Origin: Bacteroidales bacterium
GTDB taxonomy: Bacteria; Bacteroidota; Bacteroidia; Bacteroidales; G3-4614
NCBI GenBank assembly: GCA_017935575.1
Contig: JAGBHI010000001.1
Coordinates: 1 to 35,430, forward strand
Direction: 5' to 3'
Length of the DNA: 35,430 nucleotides
Position numbers and translations under genes: made by a program. How positions within the stretch are numbered: the stretch's first letter is position 1; each line of letters opens with the position of its first letter. The notes below the pieces were generated by a model. It saw only the letters and a program-made list of their open reading frames with translations. It did no database searches and was not told the origin of the DNA. Positions 1 to 8,820 of the stretch are shown one piece after another.

Positions 1-8
1 CAAATATA
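1..8 (-). promoter_or_regulatory. -7 element on the minus strand (TATATTTG)
   Basis: The first eight bases read as TATATTTG on the minus strand, matching TAnnTTTG. It points out of the window to the left and lies back to back with the plus-strand element at 14-21, as expected of a divergent promoter pair. No gene is visible on that side. Confidence 0.3.
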
Positions 9-13
9 TTCCG

Positions 14-94
14 TATCTTTGCTCCGAGGTTAATTGTTTATACATTGCAATACAAAAGTAATTAATCTTAGGGAGACTTCGGTCTCCTTTTTTT
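14..94 (+). ncRNA. Possible short transcript (candidate sRNA) between a -7 element and a strong terminator
   Basis: A perfect TAnnTTTG element (TATCTTTG, 14-21) is followed about 70 bases later by a near-ideal intrinsic terminator (72-94). Transcription starting about 7 bases after the element would give an RNA of roughly 65 nt with no obvious open reading frame. A 10-bp inverted repeat (48-57 with 91-100) encloses the terminator hairpin, so the 3' half could fold in two nested layers. It could equally be the leader or tail of a transcript whose gene lies left of the window. The call rests on signals only. Confidence 0.3.
72..94 (+). terminator. Intrinsic terminator with UUCG tetraloop
   Basis: Stem GGAGAC/GTCTCC (72-77, 82-87) closes a TTCG loop and is followed by seven T (88-94). 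It ends whatever is transcribed into the window from the left or from the element at 14-21, and insulates ligA. Confidence 0.8.
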
Positions 95-111
95 GTATTG
101 TCAATGATAAC

Positions 112-119
112 TACCTTTG
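112..119 (+). promoter_or_regulatory. Probable ligA promoter, -7 element TACCTTTG
   Basis: TACCTTTG fits TAnnTTTG and lies just after the terminator, giving a leader of about 100 nt to the ATG at 225. A second, weaker candidate is TATCTTTA at 195-202. No well-spaced -33 TTTG is evident for either. Confidence 0.45.
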
Positions 120-176
120 CACTTTCTTCTTGAAATTACAGTTTTTTCTAAAAAAGAATTCCATGCAGTTTCATAA

Positions 177-2231
<2,055 letters not shown>

Positions 2232-2452
2232 CAACAAAATGAGTGTTTTATAAAATTCAACCAACTATTTCATAAAGCTATAAAAAATTTTATAAGAAAT
2301 TAAAAAAAACAGCTTATTAATTAAAAACGAAATATAACAGATAATAATTTAAACATATTTTAATAAAAAAGAGATTGATAATATCAATTTGTTATGCTAT
2401 AAGTTGAAATATTTTATTATCTTCGCAACTTGAAATATTCGAAATACCTTTT
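2232..2452 (+). promoter_or_regulatory. AT-rich intergenic region with the dapA promoter (-7 TATCTTCG at 2418-2425)
   Basis: This gap is strongly AT-rich. It contains weak AT palindromes (for example tataaaa/ttttata around 2279-2294) and no GC-rich terminator. TATCTTCG at 2418-2425 is a one-base variant of TAnnTTTG and would give a leader of about 20 nt to dapA. The same octamer precedes the GH2 gene. I see no lysine riboswitch-like structure; the leader is too short for one. Confidence 0.4.
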
Positions 2453-3346
2453 ATGGAGAGAATTAATTTGAGAGGTTTAGGTGTTGCTCTTATAACGCCT
2501 TTTAATGAAGATGAAACTATTGATTTCACGGCTCTCGGAAAACTTATTGAACATTTAATACAAAACAGCATAGATTATCTTGTTGTTCTTGGAACAACAG
2601 CAGAGACTCCCACATTAAGCGACTCAGAGAAGAAAGAGGTTGTATCTTTTGTGAGAGATAGAGTAAATGGGCGTGTCCCCATTGTCCTTGGAGTAGGAGG
2701 TAATTGTACGAACAGCATTGTTTCTCAATTAAAAAATGGTGATTACGAAGGAATAGATGCTATATTAAGTGTTGTTCCATATTATAATAAGCCTTCACAA
2801 GAAGGAATATATCAGCATTACAAAGCTATTGCTAAAGCAACAGAACTCCCAATTATCTTATATAACGTACCAGGGAGAACCGGCGTAAATATGACGGCAG
2901 AAACAACATTGCGCATTGCAAGAGAGTTTGATAATGTTGTAGCAATCAAAGAGGCATCTGGTAATATTGTTCAGATGGACGACATTATTAAGAATAAACC
3001 TGCCGATTTTATGGTAATATCCGGTGATGATGGTATTACATTCCCTTTAATTACGTTAGGAGCAGTAGGAGTAATATCGGTTATTGGTAATGCTTTCCCT
3101 AAAGAGTTTGGAAGAATGGTTCGTTTAGCTCTTAATGGAGATTATGACAGCGCATTAAGAATTCACCATGAATTTACAGAGTTATTCTCATTACTATTTG
3201 TAGATGGCAATCCTGCAGGAGTAAAAGCGATGCTTAACGCAATGGGATATATTGAGAATAAACTTCGTTTACCACTTGTTCCAACAAGAATTACCACATA
3301 CGAAAAAATGAGAGTTGTTCTTGACAATCTTAATATAAAATGCTAA
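2453..3346 (+). CDS. dapA: 4-hydroxy-tetrahydrodipicolinate synthase DapA
   Basis: Condenses pyruvate with aspartate semialdehyde, the first committed step to diaminopimelate and lysine, in the cytoplasm. At 297 residues it has the usual length. The TIM-barrel signatures are present: GTTAET at 47-52 (the threonine pair of the catalytic triad), the tyrosine of the YNVPGRTG motif (Tyr137), and the Schiff-base lysine in VAIKEASG (Lys166). It starts at the ATG at 2453 just after a -7-like element. A DUF4293 gene follows 31 bases downstream on the same strand and may be cotranscribed. Assignment within the DHDPS/NAL family rests on the full set of DapA motifs and is secure. Confidence 0.95.
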   Translation: MERINLRGLGVALITPFNEDETIDFTALGKLIEHLIQNSIDYLVVLGTTAETPTLSDSEKKEVVSFVRDRVNGRVPIVLGVGGNCTNSIVSQLKNGDYEGIDAILSVVPYYNKPSQEGIYQHYKAIAKATELPIILYNVPGRTGVNMTAETTLRIAREFDNVVAIKEASGNIVQMDDIIKNKPADFMVISGDDGITFPLITLGAVGVISVIGNAFPKEFGRMVRLALNGDYDSALRIHHEFTELFSLLFVDGNPAGVKAMLNAMGYIENKLRLPLVPTRITTYEKMRVVLDNLNIKC

Positions 3347-3377
3347 AACATTAATAAACTAAATTTGTTAATATACT

Positions 3378-3839
3378 ATGATACAACGAATACAAACAAT
3401 ATATTTATTATTGGCAACAGCTATAATGGCAACAATTCATGCTATACCTTTAGCTCAATTAACCAATAATGAAGGCATATGGGATTTCTATTCATATGGA
3501 ATAATCTCAATATCTGGAGATACATCTGTTACTATTGATACGTTGCCAATAGCAGTAATTATAGCATTGGCAGCCATACTATCATTTATAGCGATATTTG
3601 GTTATAAAAATCGCAAAAGACAAGTAAAAATAGCAATGCTATCAAGTATGTTTACTCTATTGTTTTATCCGATAGCATTAATATATTGGTGGTATTCAAA
3701 AGATGCTGTATTGGCTACCGAAACATCATTCAATGCAATCATAATATTTCCAATAGTTGCATTTATCCTTGATATAATGGCAATTAGAGCAATAAATGCT
3801 GACGAACGTTTAGTGCGTTCTGCAGACAGAATAAGATAA
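3378..3839 (+). CDS. DUF4293 family four-helix membrane protein
   Basis: A 153-residue inner-membrane protein of unknown function. Four hydrophobic segments are visible (about residues 7-26, 56-74, 85-105, 118-138). The N-terminal MIQRIQT and the C-terminal ending RAINADERLVRSADR are what I recognise as the DUF4293 family, found in Bacteroidota. It lies 31 bases after dapA with no terminator between and is followed by a strong terminator at 3868-3902, so dapA and this gene probably form one transcript. Nothing ties it functionally to lysine synthesis. Confidence 0.85.
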   Translation: MIQRIQTIYLLLATAIMATIHAIPLAQLTNNEGIWDFYSYGIISISGDTSVTIDTLPIAVIIALAAILSFIAIFGYKNRKRQVKIAMLSSMFTLLFYPIALIYWWYSKDAVLATETSFNAIIIFPIVAFILDIMAIRAINADERLVRSADRIR

Positions 3840-3867
3840 TAAATTGATAAGATATTAATATTATCAA

Positions 3868-3902
3868 CAAGAGGTCTATGTTTCATAGGTCTCTTGTTTT
3901 TT
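3868..3902 (+). terminator. Intrinsic terminator after the DUF4293 gene
   Basis: A 13-bp stem (3868-3880 with 3884-3896, two G-T wobble pairs) with a TTT loop, followed by a T run. It ends the dapA-DUF4293 unit. Confidence 0.85.
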
Positions 3903-3919
3903 ATTTACTTATTTTTTAC

Positions 3920-3927
3920 TATCTTCG
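3920..3927 (+). promoter_or_regulatory. GH2 gene promoter, -7 element TATCTTCG
   Basis: TATCTTCG matches TAnnTTTG at seven of eight positions and is identical to the element before dapA. It lies 46 bases ahead of the GH2 start and directly after the preceding terminator. Confidence 0.45.
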
Positions 3928-3973
3928 TCGGATATAATCAAAGATTATAATAACCTAAAACAAAATAATTGAT

Positions 3974-6478
3974 ATGAAGTACAACAAAATCAGAGGTGCG
4001 GTTTTAATGTTAATGCTATCTCCGCTTGCTGTTTGGGCACAACCTCGAACAGAGACCTTATTAGAAAAAGGTTGGCGTTTTACACGTCAAGATAGTTCAG
4101 TATTTTCTACTGTAGGTTTTAACGACAAGGAGTGGCAAAACGTAACAGTTCCCCACGATTGGGCAATTTATGGACCATTTAGTGTAGAAAATGACAAACA
4201 AAATGTTGCTATTACTCAAGACGGGCAAAAAGATGCAATGGAGCATGCAGGTCGTACCGGAGGTTTGCCTTTTGTTGGCCCGGGTTGGTATAGAATGACA
4301 TTTGACATTCCTGAGTTTAAAGCTGGGAAGAATTGTACTATTATTTTTGATGGAGCAATGAGCCATGCCGATGTATATATCAATGGAGAGAAAGCAACAT
4401 CTCGTCCATATGGATATACCTCTTTTAATGTTGATGCTACTCCATTTATAAAAGAGGGAGAAAAAGTTACATTGGCTGTAAGATTAGAGAATCTTATAGA
4501 GAGTTCTCGCTGGTATCCCGGAGCAGGATTATATCGTAATGTTCACGTAGTTGTAACAGATAACGCCTATGTTCCTGTATATGGTACACAATTAACAACA
4601 CCTGTTATTGAAAAAGATTTTGCCAAAGTAAATTTAAAGACAAAATTGATAGTTCCCGAAGGCAAGACAATTGAAGACTACACAATAAAAACTACCATTA
4701 AAGACAAAGATGGTAATATTGTAGCTTCAAATAATAGTAAAGGAAGCCGTTTTGACGGAGGATTATTTGAACAAAATTTTGTAGTAGAATCACCCAAACT
4801 ATGGACTTTAAATGACCCTGTTTTATACTCTGCCGAGTCAAAAATATATGAGGGTGATATTCTTAAAGATGAATACTCAACGATATTTGGTTTCCGCACA
4901 ATAGAGATTATTCCCAATAAAGGATTTTTCTTGAATGGAGAGCGTACACAATTTAAAGGAGTATGTAATCACCACGATTTAGGACCTCTTGGAGGTATAG
5001 CAAACGAAGCAGGAATACGTCGTCAAGTTCGCATACTTAAAGATATGGGTTGTAACGCAATACGTACATCTCACAATATGCCAGCCCCCGAGCTTGTAAA
5101 GGCTTGTGACGAAATGGGTATGATGCTTATGGTTGAATCGTTTGATGAGTGGGTAACTCCAAAAGTTAAAAATGGATATAATACAATGTTCCATAAATGG
5201 ATGGAAAAAGACCTTGTTAATCTAATCCATCAATATCGCAACAATCCAAGTGTTGTTATGTGGTGTATAGGAAACGAAGTACCCGACCAATGGCATCAAT
5301 TCAAAGGTCCTAAACTATCAAGAATGTTACAAGATATTTGTCATAGAGAAGATCCTACTCGCCCTGTAACGCAAGGTATGGACGCTCCCGATGCTGTTGT
5401 CAACAACAATATGGCTGCAGTTATGGACGTTGCAGGATTTAACTATCGTCCTCACAAATATATTGAGAATTATAAAAAACTTCCACAACAAATTATTCTT
5501 GGTAGCGAAACAGCATCAACATTAAGTTCACGCGGAGTATATAAATTTCCTGTCGTTCGTCGTTCGATGCACAAATATGAAGACCATCAAGCATCATCAT
5601 ACGATGTTGAACATTGCGGTTGGTCAAACTTGCCGGAGGACGATTGGATTCAACACGATGATTTAAGCTATTGTATAGGAGAGTTTGTTTGGACAGGTTT
5701 TGATTACCTTGGTGAACCAACACCATATTACTCTGATTGGCCAAGCCACTCATCACTATTTGGAATAATTGACCTTGCAGGATTACCAAAAGACAGATAT
5801 TATCTATACCGTAGCCATTGGAACAAAGAGGCTGAGACACTTCACATTCTTCCTCACTGGAATTGGAAGGGTAGAGAAGGAGAGGTAACACCTATCTTTG
5901 TATATACAAATTATCCATCAGCAGAGCTATTCATTAATGGCAAAAGTCAAGGTAAACGTACAAAAGATTTATCTGTAAACGTATATAACAGTGCAGACTC
6001 AGCATCAGCTGCAGATCTTAAACGCCTTACCCGTTATCGTTTAATGTGGTTTGATACTAAATACGAACCCGGAACAGTTAAAGTTGTTGCTTATGACAAT
6101 GACGGAAATGCAGTTGCAGAAAAAGAGATTAAGACAGCAGGTAAACCACATCATATTGAGTTGATACCCGATAGAAAAGAGATTACGGCTGACGGTAAAG
6201 ATCTGTCGTTTGTAACTGTTAAAGTTGTTGATAAAGAGGGTAATTTATGCCCTGTAGCCGCAAATCAAATTAAATTCAAAGTTAAAGGCAATGGTTATTA
6301 TCGTGCAGGAGCAAATGGAGATCCAACATCATTGGAATCTTTCCAAGAGCCTCAAATGAAAGTCTTTAACGGAATGATGACTGCAATTGTGGCATCAAAT
6401 GGTAAAACAGGAACAATAACCCTTGAAGCAACAAGTAAAGGATTAAAGAAAGGTTCAGTAACAATAATTGGCAAATAA
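3974..6478 (+). CDS. Secreted glycoside hydrolase family 2 protein (beta-galactosidase-like)
   Basis: An 834-residue exo-glycosidase, probably acting in the periplasm or at the cell surface. It has a signal peptide with likely cleavage after Ala22 (VWA-Q). Domains in order are the jelly-roll sugar-binding domain (about 30-195), an immunoglobulin-like domain (about 205-310), the TIM barrel (about 312-620), a DUF4982-like domain (about 635-720) and a C-terminal Ig-like domain (about 727-834). The acid/base glutamate is Glu435 in the WCIGNEVP motif. The likely nucleophile is Glu512 in ILGSETAST, by position relative to other GH2 enzymes. The product fits beta-galactosidase-like GH2 enzymes of Bacteroidales, but beta-glucuronidase or another beta-glycosidase is not excluded. 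No susC/susD pair adjoins it, so it is not part of a visible utilisation locus. Confidence 0.88.
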   Translation: MKYNKIRGAVLMLMLSPLAVWAQPRTETLLEKGWRFTRQDSSVFSTVGFNDKEWQNVTVPHDWAIYGPFSVENDKQNVAITQDGQKDAMEHAGRTGGLPFVGPGWYRMTFDIPEFKAGKNCTIIFDGAMSHADVYINGEKATSRPYGYTSFNVDATPFIKEGEKVTLAVRLENLIESSRWYPGAGLYRNVHVVVTDNAYVPVYGTQLTTPVIEKDFAKVNLKTKLIVPEGKTIEDYTIKTTIKDKDGNIVASNNSKGSRFDGGLFEQNFVVESPKLWTLNDPVLYSAESKIYEGDILKDEYSTIFGFRTIEIIPNKGFFLNGERTQFKGVCNHHDLGPLGGIANEAGIRRQVRILKDMGCNAIRTSHNMPAPELVKACDEMGMMLMVESFDEWVTPKVKNGYNTMFHKWMEKDLVNLIHQYRNNPSVVMWCIGNEVPDQWHQFKGPKLSRMLQDICHREDPTRPVTQGMDAPDAVVNNNMAAVMDVAGFNYRPHKYIENYKKLPQQIILGSETASTLSSRGVYKFPVVRRSMHKYEDHQASSYDVEHCGWSNLPEDDWIQHDDLSYCIGEFVWTGFDYLGEPTPYYSDWPSHSSLFGIIDLAGLPKDRYYLYRSHWNKEAETLHILPHWNWKGREGEVTPIFVYTNYPSAELFINGKSQGKRTKDLSVNVYNSADSASAADLKRLTRYRLMWFDTKYEPGTVKVVAYDNDGNAVAEKEIKTAGKPHHIELIPDRKEITADGKDLSFVTVKVVDKEGNLCPVAANQIKFKVKGNGYYRAGANGDPTSLESFQEPQMKVFNGMMTAIVASNGKTGTITLEATSKGLKKGSVTIIGK

Positions 6479-6498
6479 GTATTTTATATAATAGAGAA

Positions 6499-6535
6499 AT
6501 AGAGGTTGAATATAAAATTCAATCTCTATTTTTTT
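6499..6535 (+). terminator. Intrinsic terminator after the GH2 gene
   Basis: A 13-bp stem (6499-6511 with 6517-6529, one wobble) with an ATAAA loop, followed by a T run to 6535. It lies between convergent genes and may also slow transcription from the minus side, though the T run there is poorer. Confidence 0.75.
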
Positions 6536-6536
6536 A

Positions 6537-7097
6537 TCATTTATCAAATATGACTCTGTATAAATCTGCTTTCATTTCCAATTTAAGAGGATATGCTCTT
6601 GACGAAGAAGGCATACGCCAAAATCTAAGATTACGGTTATTATACATTATCTCTCTGAATTCCCCAATTTTAGGAATTTCGCAACAAAAACTATTTGCAA
6701 TAATCTCTGAAGCTTTCTCTCCCGTAGTAACAATTGAATTACAATGAGGTAATTTATCTAAAAGATAATTTATATCGGTAATAGTAACTATCTCTAAAAA
6801 TTTATCAGATGCATTATTGTTTAACCTACGCACTTCACAAGCTGTATCAAACAATGCAATTCCTTGTTTACTACAAAATTGTTCAATCAATATCTTATTA
6901 AAACGTTTTTCGCCTTTAACTTCAAAATAGTGTTTATCGTTATAAAAAACAATACCCATTATTCGCCACATATCATTTATCCAATTGGGATAAAAGAAAT
7001 TCATTGACCATCTTATCATTGGAGGAGGGAAACTTCCCAACATTAATATTTTAGCATTCTTTGGCAAAAATGGTTTAAGAGGGTGTTTCTCTATCAT
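6537..7097 (-). CDS. Uracil/hypoxanthine-DNA glycosylase superfamily protein
   Basis: A 186-residue protein that probably excises a deaminated base (uracil or hypoxanthine) in base excision repair. The uracil-DNA glycosylase superfamily pattern is visible: motif 1 GSFPPP (21-26), followed by the phosphate/base-binding stretch FFYPNWINDMWRIMG (34-48), a central TTGEKA strand (124-129), and motif 2 PSSSRAYP (163-170) near the end. The FYP...N.MWRI pattern resembles the hypoxanthine-DNA glycosylase (HDG, family 6) branch more than classical Ung. Its start lies three bases after the stop of the acetyltransferase gene, so the two are probably translated from one message. Substrate preference is inferred. 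Confidence 0.72.
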   Translation of the reverse strand: MIEKHPLKPFLPKNAKILMLGSFPPPMIRWSMNFFYPNWINDMWRIMGIVFYNDKHYFEVKGEKRFNKILIEQFCSKQGIALFDTACEVRRLNNNASDKFLEIVTITDINYLLDKLPHCNSIVTTGEKASEIIANSFCCEIPKIGEFREIMYNNRNLRFWRMPSSSRAYPLKLEMKADLYRVIFDK

Positions 7098-7100
7098 AGA

Positions 7101-7658
7101 TTAAAAATTACGTATTACTTTACATGGATTACCTACAGCAAGTGTATTTGAAGGTATATCTTTGTTTACAATACTACCTGCACCTATTGTTACATTATCG
7201 CCAATTGTTACACCGGGGAGAATTGCAACGTTTGCCCCAATCCAAACATTATTGCCAATTTTTATAGGCTTTGCATATTCTAAACCTTTATTACGGTCAT
7301 CAACATTCAATGGGTGTCCGGCAGTATATATACCACAATTAGGAGCAATAAAAACATTATCACCAATTATCACTCCAGCAGCATCAAGAATAACTAAATT
7401 ATGATTAGAATAAAAATTGTTACCAAGATGAATATTATAGCCATAATCGCACCAAAAAGAGGGTTCAATAACAAAAGAGTCCTTGTATGAACCTAATATT
7501 GATTTTAATATACTATATCTTTCATCTATATTCTCATAAGGCATATTATTATACTTGCAACATAATATTTTACATCTGTTTCTCTCTCCAATCAGAGTTT
7601 TATCATAGTTTGCATCGTATAAAATGCCCTTTAGCATTTTTTCTTTTTCACTCAACAT
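7101..7658 (-). CDS. Maltose/galactoside O-acetyltransferase family protein (LbH)
   Basis: A 185-residue acetyl-CoA-dependent sugar O-acetyltransferase with a left-handed beta-helix made of hexapeptide repeats (for example IGDNV, IGNNVWIGANV, IGDNVTIGAGS). The N-terminal Mac domain (SEKEKML..ILYDAN) is typical of Maa/LacA proteins, and the catalytic histidine is in TAGHP (about residue 115). Two adjacent ATG codons exist at 7661 and 7658; the second gives the family N-terminus. TAATTTTG lies upstream on the minus strand at 7684-7691. The gene heads a two-gene unit with the glycosylase. The acceptor sugar cannot be told, and the pairing with a DNA repair gene looks like transcriptional convenience. 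Confidence 0.9.
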   Translation of the reverse strand: MLSEKEKMLKGILYDANYDKTLIGERNRCKILCCKYNNMPYENIDERYSILKSILGSYKDSFVIEPSFWCDYGYNIHLGNNFYSNHNLVILDAAGVIIGDNVFIAPNCGIYTAGHPLNVDDRNKGLEYAKPIKIGNNVWIGANVAILPGVTIGDNVTIGAGSIVNKDIPSNTLAVGNPCKVIRNF

Positions 7659-7683
7659 CATATATCTGTTTTGTAGTTTACAG

Positions 7684-7691
7684 CAAAATTA
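7684..7691 (-). promoter_or_regulatory. Promoter of the acetyltransferase-glycosylase unit, -7 TAATTTTG
   Basis: The minus strand reads TAATTTTG, an exact TAnnTTTG match, about 25 bases before the start. A TTTG at 7714-7717 (22-base spacer) could be the -33 element and would lie inside the divergent small gene at 7701. Confidence 0.55.
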
Positions 7692-7700
7692 GTAATAATT

Positions 7701-7925
7701 ATGCTAACAACATCAAACGTAATAGAAGTAAGATTTAACAATGGCAAGAGGGGGTATTTCGGTTCTCTCTCTGCCATTTACGAAATGTACACCGCAGAAG
7801 AGATAGGGTGTAAACTATATCAGTTGCACGACAATGCACATCTACGTGCAGGGGGAGAGCCTTTCATAACTCCCAAATGCAAGATTTATAAACGAATTGT
7901 GTATCGGAAGAAACAAAATAAATAG
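7701..7925 (+). CDS. Small hypothetical protein (74 aa)
   Basis: I do not recognise this family. The 74-residue protein is basic at its C-terminus (KIYKRIVYRKKQNK) and has no signal peptide or membrane segment. A pattern EVRFNNGKRGYFGSLSAIYEMYTAEEIG in the first half, broken into a beta pair and helix, suggests a small DNA- or RNA-binding fold, but this is inference. It is divergent from the acetyltransferase gene, whose -33 region it overlaps. It is the first gene of an accessory cluster running to the broken phage gene. I see no good promoter of its own. Confidence 0.55.
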   Translation: MLTTSNVIEVRFNNGKRGYFGSLSAIYEMYTAEEIGCKLYQLHDNAHLRAGGEPFITPKCKIYKRIVYRKKQNK

Positions 7926-7933
7926 TATATTTG
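7926..7933 (+). promoter_or_regulatory. -7 element TATATTTG ahead of the tandem paralogue pair
   Basis: An exact TAnnTTTG match begins one base after the stop of the preceding small gene. Initiation near 7940 makes the ATG at 7954 the sensible start of the next gene and rules out the in-frame ATG at 7936. Confidence 0.5.
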
Positions 7934-7953
7934 CAATGAGAAGTACATCAAGA

Positions 7954-8268
7954 ATGGAGCGAATAAAACTATCAAAAGAAGAAAAATTAGTTTTTCTTCA
8001 TGTTGCAAAATATGAGAATAAACAACCTCGCAATATTACTCTTGTGATGTTTCATTATTGTCTTGCCACTTTAAAAGAGAAAGGATTGGTTGATTTTAGA
8101 GCGAACTATGAAGTTATTTTAGAAGCAGGATTAACTGTTAAAGGAGCATCATATTTAGAGCAAAATCCTAAATTAAAAAATCCCATTGATTGGAAATGGA
8201 TTATCCCCAATCTAATTCTTGCAATTACCGCTATTGCAACAATTATAGGACTATTTATTGACTTATAG
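7954..8268 (+). CDS. Putative winged-helix protein with C-terminal membrane segment (paralogue A)
   Basis: A 104-residue protein of unknown function. Residues 1-70 look like a winged helix-turn-helix: LSKEEKLVFLHV, then a helix ending ATLKEKGLV and a wing before LTVKGASYL. Then comes NPKLKNPIDWKW and a hydrophobic helix (about 80-104) that should anchor it in the membrane with the DNA-binding-like part in the cytoplasm. The next gene encodes a paralogue with the same layout and shared residues (EK.V, C..TL..KGLV, G.SYL..NP.L.NPI.W). The frame is open upstream to 7897, but the -7 element at 7926-7933 supports the start at 7954. The fold is inferred by eye. Confidence 0.55.
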   Translation: MERIKLSKEEKLVFLHVAKYENKQPRNITLVMFHYCLATLKEKGLVDFRANYEVILEAGLTVKGASYLEQNPKLKNPIDWKWIIPNLILAITAIATIIGLFIDL

Positions 8269-8270
8269 GT

Positions 8271-8588
8271 ATGAAAATATATCTAACAAGAAAAGAGAAA
8301 GAGGTATTGCGATTGGTGCAGTTTCACGAAGATTGCCCTGATACATATCCCTCTCATATATTTTCTGCTTGTGTTGATACTCTTGAACGCAAAGGGCTTG
8401 TAAATGCGAGGTGGGCTTCCGGACACGAATTATATGATGTACAGTTATCGGAACTTGGAGAGTCATATCTTGCATTAAACCCACAACTTACCAACCCTAT
8501 TAATTGGGGTGTTATTGGAACTATTAACTCAATAATTGCGACAATTATAGCAATTATATCATTATTCATTTCATACACTAAAATTTAA
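8271..8588 (+). CDS. Putative winged-helix protein with C-terminal membrane segment (paralogue B)
   Basis: A 105-residue paralogue of the preceding gene, starting two bases after its stop and so almost certainly cotranscribed. It has the same layout: LTRKEKEVLRLV helix, VDTLERKGLV recognition-helix region, LSELGESYL wing, NPQLTNPINW linker and a terminal membrane helix (about 78-101). The two differ most in the loop between the first helices and in the wing, which would be the specificity region if they bind DNA or a partner. The function is unknown. A membrane-tethered regulator pair, or small accessory proteins left from a mobile element, are both possible. Confidence 0.58.
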   Translation: MKIYLTRKEKEVLRLVQFHEDCPDTYPSHIFSACVDTLERKGLVNARWASGHELYDVQLSELGESYLALNPQLTNPINWGVIGTINSIIATIIAIISLFISYTKI

Positions 8589-8592
8589 AATT

Positions 8593-8820
8593 ATGACTTA
8601 CGAAGAAATGTCTGATTTACTAAATCGTTTAGAACATTTAGATTGCGTGTTTTTTTATAATTATATGGAAGAAGAACGCAAAGGTTTGCGTCCCTTATAC
8701 AAAAGGCTTGCATTGTTTTATGATGATGATGATACATTAAAAACAGATATTGAAACAATTCTTGATAAACACTCTAAACTTATTAAAGAATATGATGATA
8801 AACATCAAATTCGCTTATAG
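8593..8820 (+). CDS. Small acidic hypothetical protein (75 aa)
   Basis: I do not recognise this family. The 75-residue protein is predicted to be all-helical and acidic, with a DDDD run near residue 44 and no membrane segment. It starts four bases after paralogue B, so it is probably the third gene of that transcript. Its 3' end overlaps the convergent truncated phage gene by 16 bases (8805-8820). Size, charge and position beside a possible effector domain would suit an immunity or inhibitor protein, but that is speculation. Confidence 0.5.
   Translation: MTYEEMSDLLNRLEHLDCVFFYNYMEEERKGLRPLYKRLALFYDDDDTLKTDIETILDKHSKLIKEYDDKHQIRL

Noticed and set aside
2279..2294. AT palindrome after ligA as a terminator
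   Set aside because: The stem is only A-T pairs and lacks a following T run; too weak to call.
5493..5891. 132-codon minus-strand frame
   Set aside because: It lies fully opposite the GH2 catalytic domain, whose motifs are clear; no promoter or family resemblance.
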